DNA from: Kribbella voronezhensis
GTDB lineage: Bacteria; Actinomycetota; Actinomycetes; Propionibacteriales; Kribbellaceae
Assembly (NCBI RefSeq): GCF_004365175.1
Contig: NZ_SOCE01000001.1
Location: forward strand, 1,103,154-1,167,153
DNA: 64,000 nucleotides
Direction: 5' to 3'
In this document: positions 1 through 12,920 of the stretch, one piece after another
Layout: every line of letters starts with the position of its first letter
Numbering within the stretch: the stretch's first letter is position 1
The notes under the pieces: model-generated
What the model was told of the DNA's origin: nothing
Seen by the model: the letters and a program-made list of their open reading frames with translations, nothing else
Databases searched by the model: none
Made by a program: the position numbers and the translations under genes

Positions 1-986
1 CGCTCGACTGCCTTCATGGCGGCCTCGCTGTACCGGTCCCCCGCCACCGCGTCCGGCGGGAACGCCTCGTCCAGCGCCGCGAGTTCCTCGGCCGACAGTG
101 TCACGTCGATCGCACCGAGGTTCTCGGCCAGGTACTTGCGCCGCTTCGTGCCCGGGATCGGCGCAATGTCATTGCCCTGGGCAAGCAACCAGGCCAGCGC
201 CAGCTGCCCGGCCGTCACCCCCTTGGCCGCGGCCAGCGACCGGACCTTCTCGACCAGGTCCAGGTTGCGCTGGAAGTTCTCGCCGCTGAACCGGGGCAGC
301 CCGCGCCGCATGTCGTCCGGCTCGAAGTCGTCCGGCGACTTGAGCTGGCCGGTCAGGAACCCACGGCCGAGCGGGCTGAACGGTACGAACCCGATGCCGA
401 GCTCGCGCAGCGTCGGCAGGACGACGGTCTCCGGGTCGCGCGTCCACAGCGACCATTCGCTCTGCACCGCGCTGATCGGATGGACAGCGTGCGCCGCGCG
501 CACCGTCTCCCCCGACACCTCGGACAGCCCGAGATAGCGGACCTTGCCGGCCTGCACCGCCTCGGCCATCGCCCCGACGGTCTCCTCGATCGGGACCTCC
601 GGATCGCGGCGGTGCAGGTACCAGAGGTCGACGTAATCCACCCCGAGCCGCTGCAGCGACGCGTCGAGGGCGGCGCGCGCGTACTCCGGCTTGCCGTTCA
701 CCACCGTCGGCAGGGTGCTGTTCCCCGACGACCACTGGAAGCCGAACTTGGTCGCCAGGATCGCCTCGTCGCGCCGGCCCGCGAGCGCCCGCCCGACGAG
801 CTCCTCGTTCGCACCGTTGCCGTACACGTCGGCGGTGTCGATGAAGGTGCAGCCGGCGTCGAGGGCGGCGTGCACGGTCGCGATCGACTCGGCGTCGTCG
901 TTGGACACGCCGTACGACTGGGACATGCCCATGCAGCCGAGGCCGAGGCTGGAAACGGTCAGTTCTCCGAGCTGGGATTCACGCAT
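1..986 (-). CDS. Aldo/keto reductase, 3' end beyond window
   Basis: NADPH-dependent carbonyl reductase of the aldo/keto reductase superfamily, predicted cytosolic. The frame opens with ATG at 986 and is still open at base 1, so about 328 residues are visible and the C-terminus is missing. The catalytic tetrad can be read as Asp50 and Tyr55 (in FIDTADVYG), Lys80 (LATKFGF) and His125 (LWYLHRRD). The later stretch PIPGTKR matches the NADP-binding region. The length and the GCMGMSQ start resemble the AKR13 (YakC/IolS-like) group. The physiological substrate cannot be told. It is divergent from the ABC exporter genes, separated by about 220 bp in which I see only a short GTTGC/GCAAC inverted repeat near 1100. 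Confidence 0.88.
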   Translation of the reverse strand, partial: MRESQLGELTVSSLGLGCMGMSQSYGVSNDDAESIATVHAALDAGCTFIDTADVYGNGANEELVGRALAGRRDEAILATKFGFQWSSGNSTLPTVVNGKPEYARAALDASLQRLGVDYVDLWYLHRRDPEVPIEETVGAMAEAVQAGKVRYLGLSEVSGETVRAAHAVHPISAVQSEWSLWTRDPETVVLPTLRELGIGFVPFSPLGRGFLTGQLKSPDDFEPDDMRRGLPRFSGENFQRNLDLVEKVRSLAAAKGVTAGQLALAWLLAQGNDIAPIPGTKRRKYLAENLGAIDVTLSAEELAALDEAFPPDAVAGDRYSEAAMKAVE

Positions 987-1207
987 GCTCCGAACCTACC
1001 TGTGCCGCACCGCCGCGATGCGAGGGGTCCAGAGTTACTGAAAGTAGCCACAATCCTTCGCTGCGCAGCCGAAACCAGCCCTCCCGGCATGACATCCGTT
1101 GCTCCTGCAACAACTTTGTGTCATTTCAGGCCGACCCGACCGGACGGTCGAGCGACTTCGTATCGTCAGCAGGTCAGGTGTCCAGCGGGTTCCTGGGGGG
1201 TCCAGTC

Positions 1208-4200
1208 ATGTTTCTGCGGCGCGCACTGCGGTACCGGTATGCCCAGGCACTGGTACTGACCGGCGTCTCGCTGCTGATCGGCACCTGCGCGGCATTCGCG
1301 CCCTGGTTCGCCCGCGCGGTCGAGCAGACGGTCACCACGGAAACCCTGCACAGCCAGCGTCAGTCAGCCGCCTGGCAACTGGAAGCGACGCCGCCGGCGG
1401 CGAGTGGTGTGGCGACCGCGAAGAAGCCCGAAGACCTGGCTCAACTCGTCCCCGCCGACCTGAAGCCACTGTTCAGCCCACCGCTCTACGGTCAGACCGT
1501 GGACGCCCAGTGGCGGCTCAGCACCGACCCCAAGGACGTCAAGGTCGTCGGCCGGCTGGTCTGGCGGGACGCGTACTGCGGCCAACTGGTCCTGATCGAA
1601 GGGCGCTGCCCGAAGGGGCCCGGCGAGGTCGCCGTCTCCACCGCCGACAAAGCGAACTTCAACGCGAAGACGGGCTCCGTCCTGATCGCGAAGCCGACCG
1701 ACTACGCGGGCGGCGCCAACCTCACGGTGGTCGGCGTCTACAAGCCGGTCGATCCACTGGCCGACTACTGGTTCGGGCGTGCGCCGGTAGGCCGGTCACA
1801 TCTGCCGGAGTTCCCGGATCCGGGCAGCGGGGACTTCCTGCTGACGGATCGCGCCACTTTCGTCAAAAGCATCTGGGGGCACCGCTCGACCCTGGATACC
1901 CGGCCCCTGGCCGGCGTCGTGCGGGCCGACGATCTGCAGCGGATCAAGGACGCCACCGAGCAGGTCGATGCCAATGCCTCCCAACTGGGGCTGGAGACCA
2001 GGAACGCGTCCGGGCTCGTCGGGGTGATCGACCAGATCCAGGCCGAGCGGAAGCAGGCCACCACGATCATCCCGCTGGTGATGGTCCAGGTCGCCCTGTT
2101 CGGCGTAGTGGTCCTGGCGCTGGCGCTGTCGGCAGTAGTGGATCAGCGTCGGCCGGAGATAGCGGTAGCTCGGCTCCGGGGGGCCAGCGCACGGCGTACC
2201 GGGCGGTCGTTGGCGGTGGAACTCGGAGTGGCTGTCCTCACTGGACTGCTGGCGGGGATCGGGACGGGATTCCTGCTGTTGCTGGTCGTGCGGGCGACCT
2301 GGCTGAACGGCGGCGCACCGATCGAGGTCCCCTGGACCGTGCCGGCCGCGGTCGCGCTGGCTGTTGTGGTGGGGATCGCTGTCGTCGTCTGGTCCGTGCG
2401 GAGTGTCGTGCAACAACCCATCTCGACACTGTTGCGCCGGGTGGTACCGCGGCGACGCAGCCGGGCGCTGGGGATGATCGACCTCTCCATCATCATGCTG
2501 GCCTCGGCCGGCCTGGTCGCGGCGCTCACCGGAGGTGGCCGCGGTCCCCTGCCGGTGCTGACGCCCACGCTGCTGGCGCTGGCCGTCGGGCTGACCTTCG
2601 CTCATCTCCTCTTGCCCGCCGCGGGATTCGTCAGCCGACGGGCCTTGCGTCGTGGCCGGCTGGGGCTGGCCCTGGGTGCTTTGCAGGTCTCCCGGCGACC
2701 GGCGGTGACGCGCATCGTCGCCGTCGTGGCAGTGGCGACCGCGTTGGCCTCGTTCGCCGGTCAGGCCGCTTCGGTTGCCGGTGACAACCGAGATCTTCGG
2801 GCCGGCTACGAGACCGGCGCCGAGGGCGTGTTGTCGATGTCCGTCACCGATCTCAGCAGCTTCAGCCAGGCCATCGACAAGATCGACCCGGATCGGCACT
2901 GGCTCACCCCCGTCGTCCTGTCCAGGCCGCCGTCGCCGGATGGGCTCACCGGCATGATGATCGAACCGGACAGCTTCCGCCGGATCGCCTTCCGCGGCGA
3001 CCAACTCACCGACGCGGCCGGGTACGACGCTCTGAAGGCGCCCGCCAAGCCGGACCGGATCGATATCCACGGCCATGAGCTGACCATCACCGCGACCCCC
3101 GGCAAGCTGACTCCGGTCGCGGTGACCAGCTTCAACGGTCAGCAGCCCGCTCAGAACCCGGCGGCGAAATCGGTGATCCTGGAGGCGAACGTGGTCAGCC
3201 GGGCCGGTGGCGCGCGGTTCCTGGTTCGGTTCCCGCCGATGCCGCTGGTAGCGGGCAGGACGTTCGTCCTCAAGACGCAGATCGGCTGCCTGCAGGGCTG
3301 CCAGCTGGTCCGGCTCGGGCTCGCCCGAGGTCTCAACGATCCGGGCGGATTCAAGGGCCGGATCGAGATCGGCAAGCTCACGATGGAGGGTGGCAAGGCG
3401 GTCCCGCTCGGGGCGGCGGCCGATTGGAGGCCGGTCAAGGCCATCGACGGCACACCCGGCTCGATCGCGGTCGACGACCGCTCCGGTGGCGGCCTCGCCT
3501 TCGACCTGACCAACACCGGCAACGAGCAGTTCATCCAGCACGGTTCCGTCCCGGCCGTGGTGCCGGCCCTGATCAGTCCGGGGTTCGTCTTCAGCGACGC
3601 CACCACCGTGCCGGGGACCGACGGGCTCGCCGTACCGGTCCAGAAGATCGACCGCCCGCAGGGAACGATCAACCGGTATCCGCTGAACGCCGCGGTGGTC
3701 GACCTGGAGAACATCCGGCGGCTGGGCGGTTCGGTGGACCAGCTCTCGACCGAGTTCCAGGTCTGGCTGAACGCCGACGGACTGGCGAACTCGCAGCGGG
3801 TGATCGACGGCCTCGGGCAGGCCGGGATGGTGGCGACCCTGATCGACCGGCACAGCGACCGGATCGCCACCTACGGCCGGTCGGCCAGCGCCCTGGCTCT
3901 CCAGCTCACCCCGGTGGTCGGGATCGCGGGCTGGTCGCTGGCGATCATCGTGCTGCTGTTGATGGTGGTGACCTCGTGGCGGTCCCGCGCGCAGGACTAC
4001 GCCAGCCTGCGGATCACCGGCGTACCGGCCGGCACCACCGGGCGGGCCGCACGCTGGGAGCAGACCGGGCCGGTCGCGCTGGCGGCCTTGCTCGGATCGG
4101 CCTGCGGGGTGTTCGGGGCACAGATCGCGCTGCCGATGATCCCGCTGTTCGCCGAGACACTGCTGAAGTCGCCGATCCCGCTCGACCTGCACACCAACTG

Positions 4201-4321
4201 GACCGTCGCCCTGCTGCTGTGGCTGATCGGAACGGCGGTGCTGACGACCACGACCCTTCTGCTGGGAACGGGCGTCAACCGCCGCGCCGGGTACCACCGG
4301 ATCCGGGAGGAGCTGTCATGA
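1208..4321 (+). CDS. FtsX-type ABC exporter permease (double unit)
   Basis: Large integral-membrane permease of the MacB/FtsX family, 1037 residues from ATG 1208. A longer reading from 1118 is possible, but 1208 follows a run of six G (a usable ribosome site) and begins MFLRRALRYR, a normal cytoplasmic start. Hydrophobic segments lie near residues 15-35, a cluster at about 280-530, and a final cluster at about 890-1030, with a long extracytoplasmic part of roughly 350 residues between. This is the two-FtsX-domain layout usual for actinobacterial lipid, lipoprotein or peptide exporters. The stop overlaps the first ATPase start as ATGA, so the three genes are translationally coupled. The cargo is unknown. 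Confidence 0.85.
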   Translation: MFLRRALRYRYAQALVLTGVSLLIGTCAAFAPWFARAVEQTVTTETLHSQRQSAAWQLEATPPAASGVATAKKPEDLAQLVPADLKPLFSPPLYGQTVDAQWRLSTDPKDVKVVGRLVWRDAYCGQLVLIEGRCPKGPGEVAVSTADKANFNAKTGSVLIAKPTDYAGGANLTVVGVYKPVDPLADYWFGRAPVGRSHLPEFPDPGSGDFLLTDRATFVKSIWGHRSTLDTRPLAGVVRADDLQRIKDATEQVDANASQLGLETRNASGLVGVIDQIQAERKQATTIIPLVMVQVALFGVVVLALALSAVVDQRRPEIAVARLRGASARRTGRSLAVELGVAVLTGLLAGIGTGFLLLLVVRATWLNGGAPIEVPWTVPAAVALAVVVGIAVVVWSVRSVVQQPISTLLRRVVPRRRSRALGMIDLSIIMLASAGLVAALTGGGRGPLPVLTPTLLALAVGLTFAHLLLPAAGFVSRRALRRGRLGLALGALQVSRRPAVTRIVAVVAVATALASFAGQAASVAGDNRDLRAGYETGAEGVLSMSVTDLSSFSQAIDKIDPDRHWLTPVVLSRPPSPDGLTGMMIEPDSFRRIAFRGDQLTDAAGYDALKAPAKPDRIDIHGHELTITATPGKLTPVAVTSFNGQQPAQNPAAKSVILEANVVSRAGGARFLVRFPPMPLVAGRTFVLKTQIGCLQGCQLVRLGLARGLNDPGGFKGRIEIGKLTMEGGKAVPLGAAADWRPVKAIDGTPGSIAVDDRSGGGLAFDLTNTGNEQFIQHGSVPAVVPALISPGFVFSDATTVPGTDGLAVPVQKIDRPQGTINRYPLNAAVVDLENIRRLGGSVDQLSTEFQVWLNADGLANSQRVIDGLGQAGMVATLIDRHSDRIATYGRSASALALQLTPVVGIAGWSLAIIVLLLMVVTSWRSRAQDYASLRITGVPAGTTGRAARWEQTGPVALAALLGSACGVFGAQIALPMIPLFAETLLKSPIPLDLHTNWTVALLLWLIGTAVLTTTTLLLGTGVNRRAGYHRIREELS

Positions 4322-5163
4322 GCGGGCTCGCGATCAACACCAGCGGCCTGGTGCACATCTACCGCAGCCAAGGCCATGATGTCGCCGCGCTGTCCGGTAT
4401 CGGGATCTCCGTCCGCCCGGGTGAACTCGTCGGCCTGCTCGGTCCGTCGGGGGCCGGCAAGTCCACCCTGCTGCAGCTGTGCGGCGGCCTGCTCACCCCG
4501 AGCGCGGGCCGCCTGCAGATCGGCGAGCACCACATCGCGACGATGACCGAGGCCGAACTCGACCGGATGCGGTCCGGCGACGTCGGCATCGTGTTGCAGG
4601 GCGCCGGCCGCAACCTGATCCCCTACCTGACGCCGGAGGACAACATCCGCTACGCCCAGCGCGCGGCACCTCGCGGGCGCAGCTTGCCCAGCCCGGTCGA
4701 AGTACTGGAACTCGTCGGCCTGCGCGACCACGCCCGTACGCCGCTCGACCGCCTCACGCCAGGTCAGGTCCAGCTCTGCGCTGTCGCGGTCGGAGTCGCG
4801 ACCTTCCCCGGCCTGCTACTGGCGGACGAACCGACCAGCCAGCTCGACCACCAGGCCCGCGACGAGGTCCTGAACGCGATCTCAACCATCAACGCCAGCA
4901 CCGGGATGACCGTGCTGCTGATCACCCACGACCCCGAGGTCGCGGCGGTCCTCCCCCGCACCATCACCATCCGCGACGGCCGGATCGCCTCCGAGGGCCG
5001 CTCCGGCGAGGAGTTCGCGGTGGTCGCCACCGACGGATCGTTGCCGTTGCCACCGCATGTCGCCGAACTGCTGCCACCCGGCACCCTGGTCCGCGTCACC
5101 AGCTCCGAGGACGGCACTGGCGGCGTCCACCTCACCCCGGTCGAGCAAGAAGGTCAGGCATGA
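4318..5163 (+). CDS. ABC transporter ATPase 1, atypical signature
   Basis: Nucleotide-binding subunit (281 aa) partnering the preceding permease. The Walker A GPSGAGKST is at residues 42-50 and Walker B LLLADEPTSQLD at about 166-177, followed by a LITHDPE H-loop. The ABC signature, normally LSGGQ, reads LTPGQ (146-150) and is followed by VQLCAVAVG, so the motif is degenerate. An extra C-terminal tail of about 50 residues follows the H-loop. Start and stop both overlap neighbours as ATGA. The second ATPase has a canonical signature, so the pair probably works as an asymmetric heterodimer with one weaker ATP site; that is inference. Confidence 0.85.
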   Translation: MSGLAINTSGLVHIYRSQGHDVAALSGIGISVRPGELVGLLGPSGAGKSTLLQLCGGLLTPSAGRLQIGEHHIATMTEAELDRMRSGDVGIVLQGAGRNLIPYLTPEDNIRYAQRAAPRGRSLPSPVEVLELVGLRDHARTPLDRLTPGQVQLCAVAVGVATFPGLLLADEPTSQLDHQARDEVLNAISTINASTGMTVLLITHDPEVAAVLPRTITIRDGRIASEGRSGEEFAVVATDGSLPLPPHVAELLPPGTLVRVTSSEDGTGGVHLTPVEQEGQA

Positions 5164-5861
5164 TCACCGTCACCAATCTCAGCGTCGCGTACGGCGAAGT
5201 GCTCGCGGTCGCGGACGTGTCGCTGCGGGTACCGCCGGGGTGTGTGCTCGCCGTCAGCGGGCCGTCCGGGGCCGGCAAGAGTTCGTTGCTCTGGGCAATC
5301 GCCGGCGCGGTCCGGGCGAGTTCGGGCACGGTCGAGGTGGACGGCCTGACGATCACCGACCGGCCGGCCGCCGCGGCACACGGGGTCGTCCTGATCCCGC
5401 AGGGCAACGGGCTGGCCCGGGTGCTCACGGCGCGGGAGAACCTGTCGATGCCACTGCTCGCGGATCGCGCGCTGACCGCAGTACTGGCACGGCGTGACGA
5501 GGACGACGACGAGGAGCGCGAGCACACCCTCGACACCATCGATGGGACGATCGAGAAGGCGTTGAAGGACGTCGGCCTGGAGGACAGCGGGGATCACCTG
5601 GTCGAGGAGCTGTCCGGTGGCGAGCAGCAGCGGGTCGCGGTGGCGCGCGGACTCGCCCAGCAGGGCCGGGCGATCCTGGCCGACGAGTCGACCAGCGAAC
5701 TCGACAGCACCAACCGCGAACGCGTCCTCGAACTGCTGCGCCGCGAGGCCGACCGCGGTGCCGCCGTCATCATCGCGACCCACGACCCCAACGTCGCCGC
5801 CGGTGCGGACGGCCACGCCACCATGGACGAAGGCCGCCTGAGCTGGGAACGTCGCCTTTAG
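5160..5861 (+). CDS. ABC transporter ATPase 2
   Basis: Second nucleotide-binding subunit (233 aa) of the exporter, starting at an ATGA overlap with ATPase 1. Walker A GPSGAGKSS is at residues 34-42 and the signature LSGGEQQRVAVARG is canonical. Walker B ends ADES rather than the usual ADEP. An acidic insert rich in Asp and Glu sits near residues 107-120, between the Q-loop and the signature. The family (LolD/MacB-like) energises FtsX-type permeases. Its stop codon overlaps the stop of the convergent GNAT gene (TAG 5859-5861 against TAA 5860-5858). Confidence 0.85.
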   Translation: MITVTNLSVAYGEVLAVADVSLRVPPGCVLAVSGPSGAGKSSLLWAIAGAVRASSGTVEVDGLTITDRPAAAAHGVVLIPQGNGLARVLTARENLSMPLLADRALTAVLARRDEDDDEEREHTLDTIDGTIEKALKDVGLEDSGDHLVEELSGGEQQRVAVARGLAQQGRAILADESTSELDSTNRERVLELLRREADRGAAVIIATHDPNVAAGADGHATMDEGRLSWERRL

Positions 5862-6865
5862 CTCTGCTCGGCCAACGGCAGACTCAGCTCCAGCTCGTAG
5901 AGACGTTCTACCGGCCTGAAGCCGAAGCGGGCGTTGACTTTCTGCATCGGCGTGTTGGTGAGCGCGGTCCACGTGTGCAGCCACGCCTGAGTACTGCGGT
6001 GCTTCGCGAGTTGATCGAGGTTGGCGAGCTTCAGGTGGGTCCCGAGATTGTGGCCGCGGTGATTCCGTAGTACGAGCGTGTCGTCCTGCTGCGCATGCTC
6101 GGCGTCGTCCCTGGGCAACCACATCAGCGTGTAGCCGGCCGGGGCGCCGACGGTGGTGTGCGCCATCGTGACCAGGGCGAGGTAGTTCTTGGCCAGTCGC
6201 TCTTCGCTCGTCCGCAAGCGCTCGACCGTCCAGGGGGCACGCTCGTGCGTCATCCCGCCGGTCGGGACATCCTGGTCCATCGCCGTGCGGAGATCGGCGT
6301 ACTCCGCCAGGTACTCCGGCGGACAAGGGCCGGCCCATGACGTCAGTCGATAGCCGTCGGGGTCGCCCGCGGTCTCCCTGAGTTCGCGCAGCCGCGTTTC
6401 GTCGTACGGAAGCGGTACGACGAGGTGGTCCTCGACGTTCTCGACGCTGAAGCCGAGGGCGGTCGCGAAGACCAGTCCGGGGGCGGTCTCGGTGGGAGCG
6501 CCGATCTCGGTCTGGAAGATCGTCCGGCCGAGTTCACTGGCTCGCGTCGTCGCCCAGTTCCAGAGTGCGGTGCCGATCCCGCGCCGGCGCTCGGCCGGTG
6601 GTACGTCGATCTCGACCTCGATCGCGTCCAGGTCCTCCTCGAGGCGGTACTCGAACAGCATCGCGCCGACGATCCGGTCGCCGTCGAACGCGGCGATCGG
6701 CAGCCTGGTCTTGGCCGGGCCGGGATTGCGCAGCGAGTACGCCAGTGCCTGGTGGCCCGCGACAATGGCTGCTTCCCGGCCCGCGGTCGCGCCGGCCCGC
6801 AGTACGGCGTACCACTCGTCGAACAGCGGTTCGCCGGACGGATCGATCTCGCGCACGGTGATCAC
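5858..6865 (-). CDS. Tandem GNAT N-acetyltransferase
   Basis: Protein of 335 residues made of two GNAT folds. In the first half, VPPAERRRGIGTALWNWA (about 90-107) is the acetyl-CoA-binding motif A with its RRGIG loop. The second half carries HRGHNLGTHLKLANLDQL (about 270-287), a second motif A of the kind seen in mycothiol-synthase-like double GNATs. The substrate is unknown. A very similar two-domain protein is encoded at 12921-13940, so the genome has at least two paralogues close together. It is convergent with the ABC exporter, overlapping by 4 nt. The start ATG at 6865 has no strong ribosome site. Confidence 0.8.
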   Translation of the reverse strand: MITVREIDPSGEPLFDEWYAVLRAGATAGREAAIVAGHQALAYSLRNPGPAKTRLPIAAFDGDRIVGAMLFEYRLEEDLDAIEVEIDVPPAERRRGIGTALWNWATTRASELGRTIFQTEIGAPTETAPGLVFATALGFSVENVEDHLVVPLPYDETRLRELRETAGDPDGYRLTSWAGPCPPEYLAEYADLRTAMDQDVPTGGMTHERAPWTVERLRTSEERLAKNYLALVTMAHTTVGAPAGYTLMWLPRDDAEHAQQDDTLVLRNHRGHNLGTHLKLANLDQLAKHRSTQAWLHTWTALTNTPMQKVNARFGFRPVERLYELELSLPLAEQS

Positions 6866-6928
6866 CGGGCGAGTCTGTCCAACAAAAGAGTCGCCCGCTA
6901 CCCAATTAGCAGCGGGCGACTCAGTGGA

Positions 6929-8739
<1,811 letters not shown>

Positions 8740-8755
<16 letters not shown>

Positions 8756-8784
8756 CAGCGAAGGAGAAGAACCAGGTGCCGCAT
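8740..8784 (-). CDS. leuA leader peptide (14 aa, Leu-rich)
   Basis: Short reading frame of 14 codons plus TGA, encoding MRHLVLLLRCRGEA. Four of residues 4-8 are leucine, three of them consecutive, and two use CTT, a rare codon at this GC content. It ends 93 nt before the leuA start and overlaps the 5' arm of the attenuator hairpin. Leucine leader peptides before leuA are known in actinobacteria. Position, codon content and hairpin together make this a strong candidate for ribosome-mediated attenuation. A -10-like TAGAGT lies 10 nt upstream, so the leader may be translated from an almost leaderless transcript. Confidence 0.75.
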
Positions 8785-8794
8785 AGTGCCTGCG

Positions 8795-8825
8795 ACTCTA
8801 CCCACAACCCGCGCCACAGGTCGAA
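8795..8825 (-). promoter_or_regulatory. Candidate leuA promoter
   Basis: On the minus strand a TAGAGT hexamer (8800-8795) matches the TANNNT -10 class. TTCGAC (8825-8820) lies 19 nt upstream as a weak -35. The predicted transcript start is near 8788, only about 4 nt before the leader peptide ATG. Confidence 0.4.
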
Positions 8826-8911
8826 CCCGGGGTCTCGCGGGTCGAGACAGAGAGTGATCATGGGACTCGGCAAGCGGTCGGGGTGGGATCCGCGAATGGC
8901 GGCCGACCTGG

Positions 8912-9220
8912 TACGACGGCCCGCTTCGCGCCTCCTGCGTCGGCGCTCGACCCACCCACCCCAAGTCGCTGCTCCTTCGTCGCAGCTCAAACCACGACCT
9001 GCCAACCGGCTACCCCGTCATCGCCAGGTCGGGCAGATTGGGCGAGCCGCCGGTGGCCTCGCGACCCGGATATGACGGCCCGCTTCGCGCCTCCTGCGTC
9101 GGCGCTCGACCCACCCGCCCCGAGTCGCTGCTCCTTCGTCGCAGCTCAAACCACGAGCTGCCAACCGAGTGCCCCGCCCTCGCCAGGTCGAGCAGATCGT
9201 GCGAGCCGCCGGTGGCCGCA
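8912..9220 (-). repeat. 159-bp repeat, two tandem copies
   Basis: Two near-identical direct copies, 8916-9074 and 9075 to about 9220, with a period of exactly 159 bp. Inverted copies of the same unit lie at 9831-10115. Read on the minus strand, each unit contains two small hairpins with 5-bp stems: GCTGC/GCAGC around the loop GACGAAGGA, and GCGCC/GGCGC around GACGCAGGA. The shared 9-nt loop GACGNAGGA suggests selection for structure. The period is a multiple of three, so frames stay open through both copies on both strands, but no start signal or protein-like composition supports translation. The repeat fills most of the 496-bp gap between the leuA leader and the gene at 9281. Confidence 0.85.
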
Positions 9221-9268
9221 CAGAGGCGCGAAGCCGGGCCGTCAGCCGCGGGTGTTTGTTTGAATTCT

Positions 9269-9274
9269 TAAGCT
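9269..9274 (+). promoter_or_regulatory. -10 element of a leaderless transcript
   Basis: TAAGCT lies 6 nt before the ATG at 9281 and there is no ribosome-binding sequence. This is the spacing expected when transcription starts at the A of the start codon. Confidence 0.45.
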
Positions 9275-9280
9275 TCGAGT

Positions 9281-9691
9281 ATGACTTCTGAGCTACCCGG
9301 GAGAGCCGGGCTTGGTGTGCTGGTGACGATCAAGCGGGACGGGCGGCCTCAGCTGTCGAACGTCACTTACCTGTACGACGGCCGGAGCGTGCGGATCTCG
9401 CTGACTGACCATCGGGCGAAGACGAAGAATCTTCGGCGCGATCCGCGGGCGAGCCTGTACGTGAATGGTCCCGACGGACGCTCGTACCTCGTTCTGGAGG
9501 GCAAGGCCGAGCTCAGCCCGGTCGCGCGGGACCAGCACGATGAGACTGTCGAGGCGCTGGTGGACTATTACCGGGAGGCGTCGGGCGAGCACCCGGACTG
9601 GGACGACTACCGCCGCGCGATGGTCGACGACGGCCGGCTGCTGTTCACGATGACGGTCGACCACTCGTACGGGATGCCGTCACCGAACTGA
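9281..9691 (+). CDS. PPOX-class F420/FMN-dependent oxidoreductase
   Basis: Protein of 136 residues with the split beta-barrel of the pyridoxamine-phosphate-oxidase-like superfamily. GVLVTIKRDGRPQLSNVTY near the N-terminus and KTKNLRRDPRASLYV (about 46-60) are typical of the small actinobacterial PPOX-class F420-dependent enzymes, which reduce deazaflavin-accessible substrates. The exact cofactor and substrate are not settled. The gene stands alone, with an apparently leaderless promoter, and is bracketed by inverted copies of a 159-bp repeat. Whether the bracket reflects mobility or only shared intergenic sequence is open. Confidence 0.83.
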   Translation: MTSELPGRAGLGVLVTIKRDGRPQLSNVTYLYDGRSVRISLTDHRAKTKNLRRDPRASLYVNGPDGRSYLVLEGKAELSPVARDQHDETVEALVDYYREASGEHPDWDDYRRAMVDDGRLLFTMTVDHSYGMPSPN

Positions 9692-9743
9692 CGGGGAAGC
9701 CGTCAAGCCGACGAGGATGCTCTCACCGTCCAGATGATGGCAA

Positions 9744-9826
9744 CACCCGAGCTGGAGATGACGGGACAACCCGGCGGCAGTTCGCAGTTGAGCCGCGACC
9801 AAGAGCAGCGACTCGGAGCGGGATAG
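9744..9826 (+). repeat. Degenerate partial copy of the 159-bp repeat
   Basis: This stretch aligns with the next copy at an offset of 93 bp. It keeps GGAGATG, the CCCGGCGGCAG block and AGCAGCGACTCGG, while the loop motif has decayed to GACCAAGAG. It lies between the PPOX gene stop and the two better copies. Confidence 0.6.
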
Positions 9827-9830
9827 GCCC

Positions 9831-10115
9831 GGGAGCTGCCCGACCTGGAGATGGGGCGGCAACCCGGCGGCAGCTCGTGGTTTGAGCTGCGACGAAGGAG
9901 CAGCGACTCGGGGCGGGTGGGTCGAGCGCCGACGCAGGAGGCGCGAAGCGGGCCGTCGTACCCGGGTCGCGCGGCCACCGGCGGCTCGCACGATCTGCAC
10001 GACCTGGCGATGACGGGGTAGCCGGTTGGCAGCTCGTGGTTTGAGCTGCGACGAAGGAGCAGCGACTCGGGGCGGGTGGGTCGAGCGCCGACGCAGGAGG
10101 CGCGAAGCGGGCCGG
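9831..10115 (+). repeat. 159-bp repeat, inverted copies
   Basis: Two copies in the orientation opposite to 8912-9220: a left-truncated one (about 9831-9956) and a full one (9957-10115), again with a period of 159 bp. In the full copy GCAGCTC (10030-10036) can pair with GAGCTGC (10043-10049). GCTGC (10045-10049) can instead pair with GCAGC (10059-10063), so two hairpins are mutually exclusive. Together with the degenerate copy, the repeats fill the 486-bp gap between the PPOX gene and katG. Confidence 0.82.
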
Positions 10116-10177
10116 AGTACAAGCCGGGCCGGCTCCCCCGTGAGGGAACCGGCCCGGTTGCTTTCCGTTCGGACTGC

Positions 10178-12837
<2,660 letters not shown>

Positions 12838-12854
12838 CACCGGCAGTCTCCCCC

Positions 12855-12879
12855 GTATTCTGGAACGAGTCAAGAATAC
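12855..12879 (-). promoter_or_regulatory. FurA operator/promoter
   Basis: Perfect inverted repeat GTATTCT (12855-12861) and AGAATAC (12873-12879) with an 11-bp spacer, AT-rich against its surroundings. On the minus strand TTGACT lies in the spacer as a -35. The arrangement resembles the autoregulatory furA operator of mycobacteria, which also has TTGACT followed by TTCCAGAA. It lies 18 bp before the furA start and about 40 bp before the divergent GNAT gene, so it could influence both. Confidence 0.65.
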
Positions 12880-12920
12880 TTGCGACGGGAACTTCTTCAC
12901 CGGGCGCTAAATGACTCGCG

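Noticed and set aside
1796..4297. Antisense open frame of 833 codons opposite the ABC permease
   Set aside because: Its composition is dominated by Arg, Gln, His and Pro with no hydrophobic core. The sense frame has a clear FtsX layout.
8883..9263. Protein with 53-residue repeats over the 159-bp units
   Set aside because: The unit is a multiple of three, so open frames arise on both strands. No start signal was found, and hairpin loops, not codons, are what is preserved in the distant copy.
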